From Maribacter sp. (GTDB lineage Bacteria; Bacteroidota; Bacteroidia; Flavobacteriales; Flavobacteriaceae), in contig JAHDDL010000006.1 of NCBI GenBank assembly GCA_020629415.1, positions 22,780-86,779 of the forward strand: a stretch of 64,000 bases of DNA. Reading direction: 5' to 3'. A program made the position numbers and the translations under genes. Positions within the stretch are counted from its first letter, which is position 1. Each line of letters begins with the position of its first letter. The notes beneath the pieces were generated by a model. That model searched no databases. It was not told the origin of the DNA and saw only the letters and a program-made list of their open reading frames with translations. Positions 25,893-36,128 of this stretch are shown piece after piece.

Positions 25893-28800
25893 ATGATAAA
25901 TAGATTATACAAGTTGTGTTTTTTGCTATTGCCTTGGTTATGCTTTGCTCAAATTGAAAAAAACACTTATCAGTTTAAACACTTAAGTACTTCTGATGGT
26001 TTATCGCAAAGTTCCGTAATAACTATTGAGCAAGATGATTTAGGGCGTATGTGGTTGGGTACAAGAGATGGTCTTAACTTATATGACGGTAATGATTTTA
26101 AAGTTTACAGAAATGTTGCTTTTGATAGTACCTCTATTAGCAATAGTGATATACTTGCAATAAAAGAAGATAGTGATGGCTACATATGGGTAGGTACTTA
26201 TAACGGTTTAAATAGATATGATCCTGTTAAAGATTCATTTAAACGATTTTATCATTTCAATGATAAAACATCACTTAGTAATAATACTATATGGGACATA
26301 GAAGAACTTTCTGATGGTAAAATTTGGATAGGCACATCAAATGGAGTTTCTATTTATGACAAAATCAATGATAGATTTACTAATATTTATACAGAAAATC
26401 CCAAGAGTAGTAGTGGGTTGCCTTCTAATTATGTTCTAAGTATAATAGAGGCGAAGAACGGAACCGTATGGCTAGGTACCTCAAAAGGATTATGTAAAGT
26501 AAGAGCATCAAAAGACCATAAATTTGATTTTACCGTTTTTAGACCATCTGGTAATGAAAAAGATCCTTTTGTTCAAGACATTTCCGCTTGCGATGAAAAT
26601 ACTATGTGCATTGCCACTAAGAATATGGGGCTGTTAAAATTTGATTTAATATCGGAACGTTTTTTACCAAATAAAACAATCAAGGAAAATGAAGATGTGA
26701 GAGCCGTAAGGGCTGGGGATAATGGAATGTTATGGGTTGGCAGTTCTAACGGAATTACTGTATTCGATAAAGATGATAATGCTAAGTCTATTACATATGA
26801 ACCATCTGATGAAAATAGTTTAAGCCATAATTATATTAAATCCATTTATAAAGATAGAAAGGGTTCTATTTGGGTAGGTTCTTATTATGGCGGTGTAGAT
26901 ATTTGGGATATTTCTAATGCCAATTTTATCAATTATACTGAAAATTTTGGAAAAAAACGACTAGGACATAAAGTTGTAAGCTCTATAGTAAATGACGATA
27001 ATGGAAATATATATTTTGGTACTGAAGGTGGTGGTCTAACTATTTTCAATAAAAAACAAAACCAAACAGATTATATAAATACTGTAAATTCAAATATGTT
27101 GCAGAGTGATAATATAAAATCACTAATGCTAAATAAAACAAATTTGTGGATAGGAACCTTTAATAAAGGAGTAAAAACCTATAATATAAAAACCAAAAGA
27201 TTTAAGAACAATTTGGTGTCAGACCAGCTGAATCAATTACTTGATCAAGCAGGTGTATACGCTATTAAAACAGGTATAAATAATGATGTTTGGTTAGGTA
27301 CATTTGGGCAGGGTGTAATCAAGTACAATACCAAAAGTAAATCTATAGATGAATTTGTACATTTTTCTGGTGAAAAAAATAGTTTATCCAGTGATCGGGT
27401 CAGAAGTTTATTGGTAGATAAAAATTCAAATATTTGGATTGGTACCCAAAGCGGTCTTAATCTTTTACCTCTTTCTGAACAAGGTTATTCCAATGCCAAT
27501 GTTACTAGGTTTTTTTACGATCCAGAAACCGATTCGGGCGATGATATTCTTTTTGTTTTTCAAGATAGTAATGGTGTTATATGGGTTGGTATCAGGGCCA
27601 AGGGACTTTACCGATATGATGGTAGAAAATTTAAAAATATAAAGCTAAATTCCAATAATCAAATAACTTCAATTTATTCTATTCTAGAAGGTACCGATAA
27701 TACCTTATTAATGAGTAGTAACCAAGGAATATTAAAGTATAATGTGCCAGAAGATACTTTTGTGGTCTACACTAAGAAGGATGGCCTTGTTGGTAATGAG
27801 TTTAGTAGTGGTGCTGCTTTAAAAATTGATAAAACAAAATTTTATTTTGGAGGGGCAGAAGGTGTATCTTATTTTGATGCAAGTAAATTAGCCAGAAATA
27901 ATTACGCTCCTCAAGTTATTTTGACAGATTTAAAGGTTAAAAATAATTCTATTTCTGTAGATGGGGAAAATAGTATTTTAACGCAAAGTATGCCATTTAC
28001 CAAAGAAATAGTTCTAGAATATGACAAAGCGAATTTTTCAATAGATTATTCTATACCCAATTTTATAAATCCAGATAGTAATCAATACCAATACCGTTTG
28101 GTAGGCTTAGACGATAATTGGATAATTACCGATCGTACCAGGGCTAACTATACCATACAAAAACCGGGTAAATATATTTTTGAGGTAAAAGGCGCTAATA
28201 ATGACAGACTATGGAATGTTACGCCAACATCATTGGTTATTTTGGTAAAACCGGAGCCATGGTTAAGTAGTTGGGCGCTTTTTCTTTATACCTTATTTAT
28301 AGTTATGGGGCTGTTTGGGCTCTATAATATTATTAGATCAAAAACCAAGCTTAAGCATAAATTACAATTAGAGCATTTAGAAAACGAAAGAAACCAAGAG
28401 GTCAACGCTGCCAAACTGCGTTTTTTTACAAATATATCGCATGAATTTAGAACTCCTTTAACCCTAATTACAGGTCCATTACAGCAGTTGCTAGAAAATT
28501 ATAAGGGTAGTAGAGTTGTTTACAAAAAACTTCTGGTCATTGAAAGTAATGCGAATCATTTATTACAGTTGATCAATAGATTAATGGATTTTAGAAAGCT
28601 TGAACATAAAAATTTTACGCTTGAAGCGGCAGAAGGTAATTTAGTAAAATTCTTAAGGGAAATATACTTGTCATTCTCAGAATTCGCAAAAGTTAATAAT
28701 TACCAATATTCTTTTGAAACAAGTAATGATGAGATATTGGTTTATTATGATAGATCTAAGCTAGAGCAGGTATTTTATAATCTTATTTCAAATGCATTTA

Positions 28801-30005
28801 AATACACTCCGGTCAATGGTACTATAGAAATTGTTGTTAAAAAAGAAAAACAGTCGGTAATAATTAAGGTAATTGATTCGGGTCCGGGTATACCTCATAA
28901 GTATAAAAGTAAAGTTTTTGAACGCTTTTTTGAAGTCCCAGAATATGTTTCTGCCGATTCTGTTCAAGGCACAGGTACCGGTATAGGGCTATCCATTGCA
29001 AAAAGTATTGTTGAACTTCATAAGGGTTATATTTCTGTCCAAAATGGAAAAAATAGCGGTAGTGTTTTTGTTGTAGAACTTAAATTAGGAAGTGCACATA
29101 TTCTTGATGAAGAAATAATTCAAGATTTTAAGTTTAGTGATGACCTAGGTTTATATACTTCGCAATTAACAGATACTTTATTGGAGAAGTCTTTTCTTAA
29201 TACAGAAACAATAGTCCTTGATAAGGAGCGTGATGTTGTACTCTTGGTAGAAGACAATGTACCCCTTAGAAGGTTTATTAAAGACTTATTGAAAGATTCT
29301 TATAACATTCTTGAAGCAAATAATGGTAAAGAAGCTATGGTCACCGCATTAAAATATATACCCTCATTAATCATTTCAGACGTGATCATGCCGGAAATGG
29401 TAGGTACAGAACTTTGTGCTAAAATTAAGGAAAACATAAAGACCAGTCATATACCTGTAGTGTTATTAACCTCTAGAACCTCTTTGTTATATAAATATGA
29501 AGGTCTGGAAAGTGGGGCAGATGATTACATAAGTAAACCTTTTAACGTAAAAGAGTTTAAATTAAGAGTAAAAAATTTGATAGATTCTTCAAGTAGAATG
29601 AGATCTAAATTTGCTGCAGATCAGAATTTTGCACCCAATGATATAGCCATTTCTTCATTAGATGAGCAATTACTTAAAAAAGCACTCTCTATTGTAGAGG
29701 AGAATATTTCAAACGATCAATTTGATATCATAACCTTTAGTACCGAACTTGGTATTAGTAGAACCTTATTATTTACAAAAATAAAAGCTTGGACTAATTT
29801 TACCCCCAATGAATTCATTCAAGAAATTAGAATGAAACGTGCTGCTCAGTTATTGGAGAAAGGAAGTTTAAATATATCTGAAATAAGTTATATGGTCGGA
29901 TATAAAAATCCGAAATACTTTAGCAAGTGCTTCCAAAAAAAATACGGTTTAAGTCCTTCTGCATATATTGATAAATTCTCAGAAAATCTATATGATATAG
30001 ATTAA
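25893..30005 (+). CDS. Hybrid two-component system sensor/regulator (HTCS)
   Basis: The 1370-residue single-protein signalling system has a signal peptide (ending CFAQ, residue 20), then about 14 two-bladed-propeller repeats of the DxxGxxWxGT type to about residue 690, a Y_Y_Y domain to about 785, a membrane helix near 790-812, a histidine kinase with His850 in NISHEFRTPLT, an ATPase domain with GTGTGIGLSIAKS, a receiver with Asp1163 in LIISDVIMPEM, and an AraC-type DNA-binding domain at the C-terminus (ISRTLLFTKIKAWTNFTPNEF, then YFSKCFQKKYGLSPSAY). Such HTCS proteins bind a specific oligosaccharide in the periplasm and activate an adjacent SusC/SusD operon, here the one starting at 30204. 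The ligand is presumably an ulvan fragment. All catalytic motifs look intact. Confidence 0.95.
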   Translation: MINRLYKLCFLLLPWLCFAQIEKNTYQFKHLSTSDGLSQSSVITIEQDDLGRMWLGTRDGLNLYDGNDFKVYRNVAFDSTSISNSDILAIKEDSDGYIWVGTYNGLNRYDPVKDSFKRFYHFNDKTSLSNNTIWDIEELSDGKIWIGTSNGVSIYDKINDRFTNIYTENPKSSSGLPSNYVLSIIEAKNGTVWLGTSKGLCKVRASKDHKFDFTVFRPSGNEKDPFVQDISACDENTMCIATKNMGLLKFDLISERFLPNKTIKENEDVRAVRAGDNGMLWVGSSNGITVFDKDDNAKSITYEPSDENSLSHNYIKSIYKDRKGSIWVGSYYGGVDIWDISNANFINYTENFGKKRLGHKVVSSIVNDDNGNIYFGTEGGGLTIFNKKQNQTDYINTVNSNMLQSDNIKSLMLNKTNLWIGTFNKGVKTYNIKTKRFKNNLVSDQLNQLLDQAGVYAIKTGINNDVWLGTFGQGVIKYNTKSKSIDEFVHFSGEKNSLSSDRVRSLLVDKNSNIWIGTQSGLNLLPLSEQGYSNANVTRFFYDPETDSGDDILFVFQDSNGVIWVGIRAKGLYRYDGRKFKNIKLNSNNQITSIYSILEGTDNTLLMSSNQGILKYNVPEDTFVVYTKKDGLVGNEFSSGAALKIDKTKFYFGGAEGVSYFDASKLARNNYAPQVILTDLKVKNNSISVDGENSILTQSMPFTKEIVLEYDKANFSIDYSIPNFINPDSNQYQYRLVGLDDNWIITDRTRANYTIQKPGKYIFEVKGANNDRLWNVTPTSLVILVKPEPWLSSWALFLYTLFIVMGLFGLYNIIRSKTKLKHKLQLEHLENERNQEVNAAKLRFFTNISHEFRTPLTLITGPLQQLLENYKGSRVVYKKLLVIESNANHLLQLINRLMDFRKLEHKNFTLEAAEGNLVKFLREIYLSFSEFAKVNNYQYSFETSNDEILVYYDRSKLEQVFYNLISNAFKYTPVNGTIEIVVKKEKQSVIIKVIDSGPGIPHKYKSKVFERFFEVPEYVSADSVQGTGTGIGLSIAKSIVELHKGYISVQNGKNSGSVFVVELKLGSAHILDEEIIQDFKFSDDLGLYTSQLTDTLLEKSFLNTETIVLDKERDVVLLVEDNVPLRRFIKDLLKDSYNILEANNGKEAMVTALKYIPSLIISDVIMPEMVGTELCAKIKENIKTSHIPVVLLTSRTSLLYKYEGLESGADDYISKPFNVKEFKLRVKNLIDSSSRMRSKFAADQNFAPNDIAISSLDEQLLKKALSIVEENISNDQFDIITFSTELGISRTLLFTKIKAWTNFTPNEFIQEIRMKRAAQLLEKGSLNISEISYMVGYKNPKYFSKCFQKKYGLSPSAYIDKFSENLYDID

Positions 30006-30059
30006 ATACTAGTATTTACAAGGTTTTTTTAGGTGAATATGTATTTTTGACCCCCTATT

Positions 30060-30095
30060 TTTGGATTATTATTATCAGATATATACATAGTTTTG
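30060..30095 (+). promoter_or_regulatory. Candidate promoter of the second SusC/SusD operon
   Basis: TAGTTTTG at 30088-30095 fits the Bacteroidota -7 consensus TAnnTTTG, with a TTTG at 30060-30063 as a possible -33 element (spacing longer than ideal). A short imperfect direct repeat (TATTTTTGA at 30042-30050, TATTTTTGG at 30056-30064) lies just upstream and may be an HTCS target. The shared motif of the other promoters is absent here. Confidence 0.4.
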
Positions 30096-30203
30096 AAAAC
30101 AAGGAGATATTCTAATTCAATAATTAGTATTCCATTTTATCTATGTTGTTGAAACAAGAAATCTGATGTATTAATAATCAACAAAACTCAAAAAATCAAA
30201 CTT

Positions 30204-33200
30204 ATGTTAACACATGAAAAAACAAAATGGATCAAAATGCTACTTTTTAGTTGTTTTTTGATCATAACTGGCTTAGGTTTCGCCCAAGAGAGTTATAATT
30301 TATCTGGTACGGTAACAGATGAGCAAAATTTTCCTGTACCTGGAGCCAGCATTGTCATTAAAAATACAACTACCGGAACTTCTACTGATTTTGACGGTAA
30401 TTATTCAATATCCGCTAAGAAGGGCGATGTTTTAGAGTTCTCATCTATAGGTTATGCCAAAAAATCAATAACATTAAATGGTGAAAAGGTATTAAATGTA
30501 ATTCTTGTTGAAGATGCCAGTCAACTGGAAGAAGTGGTAGTGGTTGGTTATGGATCACAAAAGAAAAGTGATATTACCGGTTCGGTTTCTTCGGTTAAGG
30601 CAGAAGAACTTGCAGCTTTCCCCGTATTAAATGCAGAACAAGCGCTACAAGGGAGGGCTGCCGGTGTAGCGGTTCAGTCAAACAATGGTGGTGAACCAGG
30701 TGCTCCCATTAATGTAAGTATTAGAGGTAATACCTCAATTGGTGCAAGTAGTGCGGCGCTTGTGGTTGTAGATGGTTTTGTAGGAGGTTCTTTACCGCAA
30801 CCTACTGATATAGAATCTATAGAGGTTCTAAAAGATGCTTCAGCAACGGCTATTTATGGATCTAGGGGTGCTAACGGAGTTATATTGGTAACAACTAAGA
30901 AGGGGCGTAGCGGTAAAATGCAGATAGAACTTAATAGTAGTTACTCATCACAAAACGTTTCCAACCGATTAGACTTGTTAAATGCAACGCAATTCGGTGC
31001 TTATCGTCAAGTAATTAATCCTGCATATGTACAAGGTAATGCCGAAACAGATTGGCAAGATTTAATATATAGAACTGGTACAGTTGAAAATCATCAACTT
31101 TCGTTCTCTGGTGGCTCTGAAAAAATAAATTATTATGTATCCGGTAATTATTTCAATCAAAAGGGGGTTGTAATCAATTCTGGATTCGAACGATTTTCAT
31201 TTTTAAGTAATATAGATGTTCAGGCTACCGATAAGTTAAAACTTGGTTTTAACGCTTATGCCAATAGAGGTACAAAAGATGGCGTTCAAAGCCAGGCAGG
31301 TAGCGGCGGCAGTGGGGGAGGAGATGTGATTTCTACAGCCTATCGTTTTGCACCAGATACACCAGTGCAAGATGAAAACGGTGTTAATACTACAAATCCT
31401 GTTGGTGATCAGTTCGATAACCCTTTTGCGATAGCTACAGAATCCATTGATGAAACTAAAACCGATGATTACAGGGCTAATTTCTATGCTGATTATACAA
31501 TTTTAGATGGTCTTTCCTTTAAAACGACTTTTGGATTTAGTTCTGAGAATAGAACAAGAGGTAGATTTTTACCTTCTACCTTAATAGGGCAGGCAAGTGT
31601 TCAAGGTGGTATTGGTAGTGTAGAGTCTTTAAAAGGTACCAATATTCTTTCAGAAAACTACCTAACGTATACCAAAGAGATCGGTAAAGGTAATTTAACG
31701 GCATTGTTAGGGTATTCATATCAAAAGTCTAGAAATGAATCTTATGGGGCAGCGGCACAAAACTTCATTAGTAACAGTTTAAGCTATTTTAATTTAGGTG
31801 CTGGCTCAGATATACAAACTCCGTTTTCTTCTTTGACAGAACAAGAGATCATTTCTCAGTTTGGTAGGTTTAATTATGAATATGATGATCGTTATTTAGT
31901 GACTTTTACAGCTAGACGAGACGGTGCTTCTAATTTTTCAAAAAATAATAAATATGCTTTCTTTCCTTCAGGAGCTCTTGGTTGGAGAATTTCTAACGAG
32001 CAGTTTTTAAAGGATAGTGAAACAATTTCTAATTTAAAGTTACGTGCTAGTTATGGTGTAACCGGTAACCCGGCTATTTCACCTTACCAATCTTTAGCAA
32101 ATTTTGAAAGTATTTACTCTAATGTTGGCGATCAGGTCGTAAATGCTGTGGTTCCTGAGCAATTGGCGAATCCTAATTTAAAATGGGAAACATCATATCA
32201 AACTAACTTGGGGTTAGATTTAGGTCTAATTAACGATAGAATTGGGCTAACGTTAGATTTCTATACGATAGATACAAAAGATTTGATATTGGGGGATTCC
32301 TCTGCTCCAGAATATATAGGTTTTGCAAATTTAACCTCTTTACGCAATATTGGTGAAATCAATAACAAAGGTTTTGAAATTACTTTGAATACCAAAAATA
32401 TCGTAAAAGAGAATTTTTCTTGGTCTACAGATTTTAATTGGTCGCGCAATAGAAACGAAGTTGTGGCTTTAGTTGATGGTCAAGATATATTTTTAGATTC
32501 TTCACCAGGATCATTCTTGCAAGATGAAACGCACCTGTTAAGAGAAGGTGAGCCTGTAGGCGTATTTTGGGGCTATGAATATAGAGGAGTAAATCAAGGT
32601 ACACCTGAACCTGGTACGGCTGGTTATCCAAACGCAGTTGCCGGTGACGAATTATTTTCAGATTTAAATGATGATGGTGTAATTGATGGTGATGATCGTA
32701 AAATTATTGGTGACCCCAACCCAGACTGGCAGGCAGGTCTTAACAATAGCTTTAGGTATAAAGATTTTGATTTAAATGTTTTCTTTCAAGCTTCGGTAGG
32801 CGGTGACATTTTTAGTTATACTTTCTTGGAGTTGGCTTCTGGCGAGTCTAATGCAACCACAGATGTTTTAAATGCATGGACCCCGTCTAATACCAATACC
32901 AATATTCCTTCGGCGGCAGTTCGTGAAAAACGTATCACAGATCGTTTTGTATATGACGGTAGTTATGTACGATTAAAAAACCTGTCACTTGGATATAATA
33001 TTCCGTTTGATGTCGCTAATAAAATTGGAATGAACGGCATTAGGCTGAGTCTTAGTGGACAAAATTTGCTAACGTTTACAGACTTTCCGGGTACAGATCC
33101 CGAAGCTAGTTATAGAAGTAGCGGTAACCAAAATAGTAATACCAATAGAGGTTTCGATTATGGTAGTTACCCTAATATTAGATCTTATACAATATCAGTA

Positions 33201-33215
33201 AACTTAAAATTCTAA
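30204..33215 (+). CDS. SusC/RagA-family TonB-dependent transporter (second pair)
   Basis: The 1003-residue protein has a signal peptide ending GFAQ (residue 28), a carboxypeptidase-regulatory-like domain (about 32-105), the motif EEVVVVGYG at 109-117, a plug with GANGVILVTTKKGRSGK and a beta-barrel ending TISVNLKF. It imports oligosaccharide through the outer membrane with TonB energy. It is clearly distinct from the first SusC of this window, so the locus has two non-redundant uptake pairs. It lies 198 bp after the HTCS gene and heads an operon with SusD, GH88 and GH2, most likely HTCS-activated. Confidence 0.96.
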   Translation: MLTHEKTKWIKMLLFSCFLIITGLGFAQESYNLSGTVTDEQNFPVPGASIVIKNTTTGTSTDFDGNYSISAKKGDVLEFSSIGYAKKSITLNGEKVLNVILVEDASQLEEVVVVGYGSQKKSDITGSVSSVKAEELAAFPVLNAEQALQGRAAGVAVQSNNGGEPGAPINVSIRGNTSIGASSAALVVVDGFVGGSLPQPTDIESIEVLKDASATAIYGSRGANGVILVTTKKGRSGKMQIELNSSYSSQNVSNRLDLLNATQFGAYRQVINPAYVQGNAETDWQDLIYRTGTVENHQLSFSGGSEKINYYVSGNYFNQKGVVINSGFERFSFLSNIDVQATDKLKLGFNAYANRGTKDGVQSQAGSGGSGGGDVISTAYRFAPDTPVQDENGVNTTNPVGDQFDNPFAIATESIDETKTDDYRANFYADYTILDGLSFKTTFGFSSENRTRGRFLPSTLIGQASVQGGIGSVESLKGTNILSENYLTYTKEIGKGNLTALLGYSYQKSRNESYGAAAQNFISNSLSYFNLGAGSDIQTPFSSLTEQEIISQFGRFNYEYDDRYLVTFTARRDGASNFSKNNKYAFFPSGALGWRISNEQFLKDSETISNLKLRASYGVTGNPAISPYQSLANFESIYSNVGDQVVNAVVPEQLANPNLKWETSYQTNLGLDLGLINDRIGLTLDFYTIDTKDLILGDSSAPEYIGFANLTSLRNIGEINNKGFEITLNTKNIVKENFSWSTDFNWSRNRNEVVALVDGQDIFLDSSPGSFLQDETHLLREGEPVGVFWGYEYRGVNQGTPEPGTAGYPNAVAGDELFSDLNDDGVIDGDDRKIIGDPNPDWQAGLNNSFRYKDFDLNVFFQASVGGDIFSYTFLELASGESNATTDVLNAWTPSNTNTNIPSAAVREKRITDRFVYDGSYVRLKNLSLGYNIPFDVANKIGMNGIRLSLSGQNLLTFTDFPGTDPEASYRSSGNQNSNTNRGFDYGSYPNIRSYTISVNLKF

Positions 33216-33226
33216 AGAAAAAAATT

Positions 33227-34741
33227 ATGAAAAATATTAAATATTTAGGACTACTCTTGGTTGCCATATTTATAAGTTGTTCAGATTTGGAAGAAGTACC
33301 TGTAGGTAGGCTTTCACCAGACGGTCTCGTAAATTCTCCACAAGATATACAGACATTAATAAACGGTGCTATTGGCAACATGGCTACAGAGGCATATTGG
33401 GGAAGAAAATTGTCATTACCTATCATGTTAAGAAGTGATATGGCCACAATAGGCGACGCTGGTACCCCTGGCCGCAGACAAGAAGTGGATAACTTTTCTA
33501 TGGGACCTGATAACGGTATGGTAACAGCCCTTTGGCCAAAGGCATATCAAGTAATTGCAGGTACGAACGAAGCTATTGCCGGTGCAGCTTTAATTGACGC
33601 TGAACCTGATCAAATAGACCCAATAACCGGTCAAGCATATTTTTTTAGAGCTTATACATATTATCATTTAGTAAGATTGTTTGGGGCAATACCTTATTTG
33701 GACACACCTGTCAATGATATTGAAGAAGCGAAACAACTAACTAAATCTTCTGTTGATGAGGTGTATGCAAACATTATTAAAGATTTAGAGCAAGCATTAT
33801 CAACGCTACCGGAAACGCAGCCTTCATCTGCGTACCCTACAAAGGCAACTGCAGCTGGTTTTTTGGCATCAGTTTATCTAACATTGGGTGAATATCAAAA
33901 ATCGTATGATCAAGCAAAATTTGTAATAGATAATGAAGCGAAGTTTCAAATAGGTTTAGCCGCAGATTTTCAAGATCTTTTTGATTATAGCAAGCAATCA
34001 AGTACTAATGAATTTTTATTGAGTTTAGATTTTAATGGATTTAGTAATGGAGATACAGGTAGAGATTACGCTCCTGCGTTAACAGGCATTAGGGGTAATG
34101 AAAGAGGTGATATTGGTGGTGGTTGGTCTGTGGCCGTACCTTCTATAGAAGTATACAATACTTGGGATGGCAGAGATTACCGTAAAGCCGTTAGTTTAGA
34201 TACAACAGGTATTTTTGGAGGTGTAATTGAACCTTTTACAAAATTTCCTGAATTTGATTCCAGAAATATACCAAGCGCTTACATTGCTAAGTATACACGG
34301 GCTATAGGTCCTACAGGAACAGGTAATGGTAGAGCTTCTAGCTTAAATTATGGTCTAATGCGTTATGCAGAGATACTTTTAATAGCTGCAGAGGCTTTAA
34401 ATGAAGTTAGCCCAGGTTCAGCGGAAGCTGCGGGCTATGTAAATCGCGTACGTGAAAGAGCAAGGTCTGGTAATGGCTCTGAATATCCCGAGAATATTAC
34501 AGGAGGTATTTCACAAACAGATTTTAGGGATATGGTACTTGAAGAAAGAAAATGGGAGCTTGCTTTTGAGTTCAAAAGATGGTACGATATTAAAAGAAGA
34601 CAAATTGGACCTGAGGTTTTTGGAGCAAGCGGTTTAGAGCCTCAACCTAACTTTGACCCCAATAGAGATTACCTGTTTCCACTGCCTTTTGATGAGTTGG
34701 ACAGAAATCCAAATTTAGCACCTAATAATCCAGGATATTAA
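33227..34741 (+). CDS. SusD/RagB-family outer-membrane glycan-binding lipoprotein (second pair)
   Basis: The 504-residue protein has a lipobox (FISC, Cys18) followed by SDLEEVPVGRLSPDGL. Helical TPR-like SusD regions (AYFFRAYTYYHLVRLFGAIPYLDTP) and the C-terminal SusD region (FRDMVLEERKWELAFEFKRWYDIKRR, then the end DRNPNLAPNNPGY) are all present. It starts 11 bp after the SusC stop and acts with it. Substrate is inferred to be an ulvan-derived oligosaccharide from the neighbouring GH88 and GH2. Confidence 0.95.
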   Translation: MKNIKYLGLLLVAIFISCSDLEEVPVGRLSPDGLVNSPQDIQTLINGAIGNMATEAYWGRKLSLPIMLRSDMATIGDAGTPGRRQEVDNFSMGPDNGMVTALWPKAYQVIAGTNEAIAGAALIDAEPDQIDPITGQAYFFRAYTYYHLVRLFGAIPYLDTPVNDIEEAKQLTKSSVDEVYANIIKDLEQALSTLPETQPSSAYPTKATAAGFLASVYLTLGEYQKSYDQAKFVIDNEAKFQIGLAADFQDLFDYSKQSSTNEFLLSLDFNGFSNGDTGRDYAPALTGIRGNERGDIGGGWSVAVPSIEVYNTWDGRDYRKAVSLDTTGIFGGVIEPFTKFPEFDSRNIPSAYIAKYTRAIGPTGTGNGRASSLNYGLMRYAEILLIAAEALNEVSPGSAEAAGYVNRVRERARSGNGSEYPENITGGISQTDFRDMVLEERKWELAFEFKRWYDIKRRQIGPEVFGASGLEPQPNFDPNRDYLFPLPFDELDRNPNLAPNNPGY

Positions 34742-34752
34742 ATTCAATCAAA

Positions 34753-34798
34753 ACTCCTTTGAGGTTCATTTTTAATTAATTGAGGTTTTCAAAGGAGT
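34753..34798 (+). other. Intercistronic hairpin between SusD and GH88 genes
   Basis: ACTCCTTTGA (34753-34762) is perfectly complementary to TCAAAGGAGT (34789-34798) with a 26-nt AT-rich loop. No T-run follows on the plus strand, so simple termination is unlikely. It may stabilise the upstream SusCD message or reduce readthrough into the enzyme genes. Structure seen, role unknown. Confidence 0.4.
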
Positions 34799-34816
34799 AT
34801 GTTTAAAAAGAGATAA

Positions 34817-36010
34817 ATGAATAGAATTAGTTATATTATCTTAATTTTTGGTTTCTTTTTCCTCGTCAGCGCATGTAAATCAAATAAAAGAGAACAAAAG
34901 GAAACTACTACGGTGTCAATTGACTCCTTATTGCAGCTACGCTACACCAAATTGTTAGCGTATCCTTTAGATTCTGTAGGTTTTCCTAGAAACTATAATT
35001 TAAAGACTAAAAAGGTTCGCAAAGTGCCATCTAAAGATTGGACTAGTGGGTTTTTTCCAGGTAATTTATGGCATTTATATCAACTTACCAATAATTCAGA
35101 ATACAAGAAAAAGGCAAAAGCTTGGACGGTATTTATGGAAAAAGAGAAATTAAATGGGGGTACACATGACATGGGTTTCAAAATTTTTTCAAGTTTTGGC
35201 GAAGGTCTCAAAGTAGCACCTAATGCACATTATGAGCAAGTAATCATTGACGCTGCAAACACTTTAAGTTCTAGATTCAATAAAAATGTTGGTAGTCTAC
35301 GTTCTTGGGATTTTAACCGGGATATATGGGAATTTCCAGTAATTATAGACAATATGATGAATTTGGAGTTGATGTTTGAAGCTACTAAAATTTCTGGCGA
35401 TAGTACCTATCATAAAATTGCGGTTTCCCATGCAAATACCACATTGAAAAACCATTTTAGAGAAGATAATAGTAGTTTTCATGTTGTGGTGTATGATACC
35501 ATTACAGGGAAATCAAAGGATAAGGTTACACATCAAGGTTATAATGCAAATTCTGCATGGGCAAGGGGTCAGGCCTGGGCTATTTATGGCTACACTATGT
35601 GTTACAGATATACCAAAGATGTAAAATATTTAGAGCGGGCAAAGGCTAGTGCTAAGTTCTATTTAAATCATCCTAATTTAAGAAAAGATGGTATACCTTA
35701 TTGGGATTTTAATGATCCGGAAATACCAAATGCGGTAAGAGATGTATCTGCTGCTACAATTGTTTCGTCTGCATTTTATGAATTGACCAAGTATGATAAT
35801 AATCCAAAATATGTAGCATATGCAGATAAAGTCTTAAAAAATCTGCAGACAACAGAATATATACTCGACACAAATAATGATGCGCCTTTTATCCTAAAGC
35901 ATAGTACTGGTAATTGGCCCAAAAATGACGAAATGGACGAGCCTATAGTATATGGTGATTATTATTTTTTAGAGGCCTTGTTAAGGAAACGGAACTTAAA
36001 AAAAATATGA
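34817..36010 (+). CDS. GH88 family unsaturated glucuronyl hydrolase, lipoprotein
   Basis: The 397-residue protein has a lipoprotein signal (LVSAC, Cys20). The (alpha/alpha)6 barrel of GH88 shows KDWTSGFFPGNLWHLYQLT, GGTHDMGFKIFSSFGEG, an Asp in FPVIIDNMMNLELMF, and SAWARGQAWAIYGYTMCY. The two Asp residues (in THDMGF and VIIDNMM) match the catalytic positions of unsaturated glucuronyl hydrolases, which hydrate the double bond of 4,5-unsaturated uronate at the non-reducing end and release it as 4-deoxy-5-keto-uronate for KduI. It follows SusD by about 75 bp, after a hairpin. Probably periplasmic-facing; it likely removes unsaturated GlcA from ulvan lyase products. Confidence 0.92.
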   Translation: MNRISYIILIFGFFFLVSACKSNKREQKETTTVSIDSLLQLRYTKLLAYPLDSVGFPRNYNLKTKKVRKVPSKDWTSGFFPGNLWHLYQLTNNSEYKKKAKAWTVFMEKEKLNGGTHDMGFKIFSSFGEGLKVAPNAHYEQVIIDAANTLSSRFNKNVGSLRSWDFNRDIWEFPVIIDNMMNLELMFEATKISGDSTYHKIAVSHANTTLKNHFREDNSSFHVVVYDTITGKSKDKVTHQGYNANSAWARGQAWAIYGYTMCYRYTKDVKYLERAKASAKFYLNHPNLRKDGIPYWDFNDPEIPNAVRDVSAATIVSSAFYELTKYDNNPKYVAYADKVLKNLQTTEYILDTNNDAPFILKHSTGNWPKNDEMDEPIVYGDYYFLEALLRKRNLKKI

Positions 36011-36128
36011 ATAACTGACTCTATGTTTCTTTGAAGTCAATGCACCAATTGCTCAGTCAAAAATAATATATGTTTAAGAGTCCACTAGTTTTTAGGACCT
36101 AGTGTTCCTTAAGGTTAAAAGCTTGAAA

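Noticed and set aside
36083-36104. Inverted repeat CACTAG/CTAGTG between GH88 and GH2 as a terminator
   Set aside because: Only a 6-bp stem with a 10-nt loop and no T-run; GH2 most likely shares the operon.
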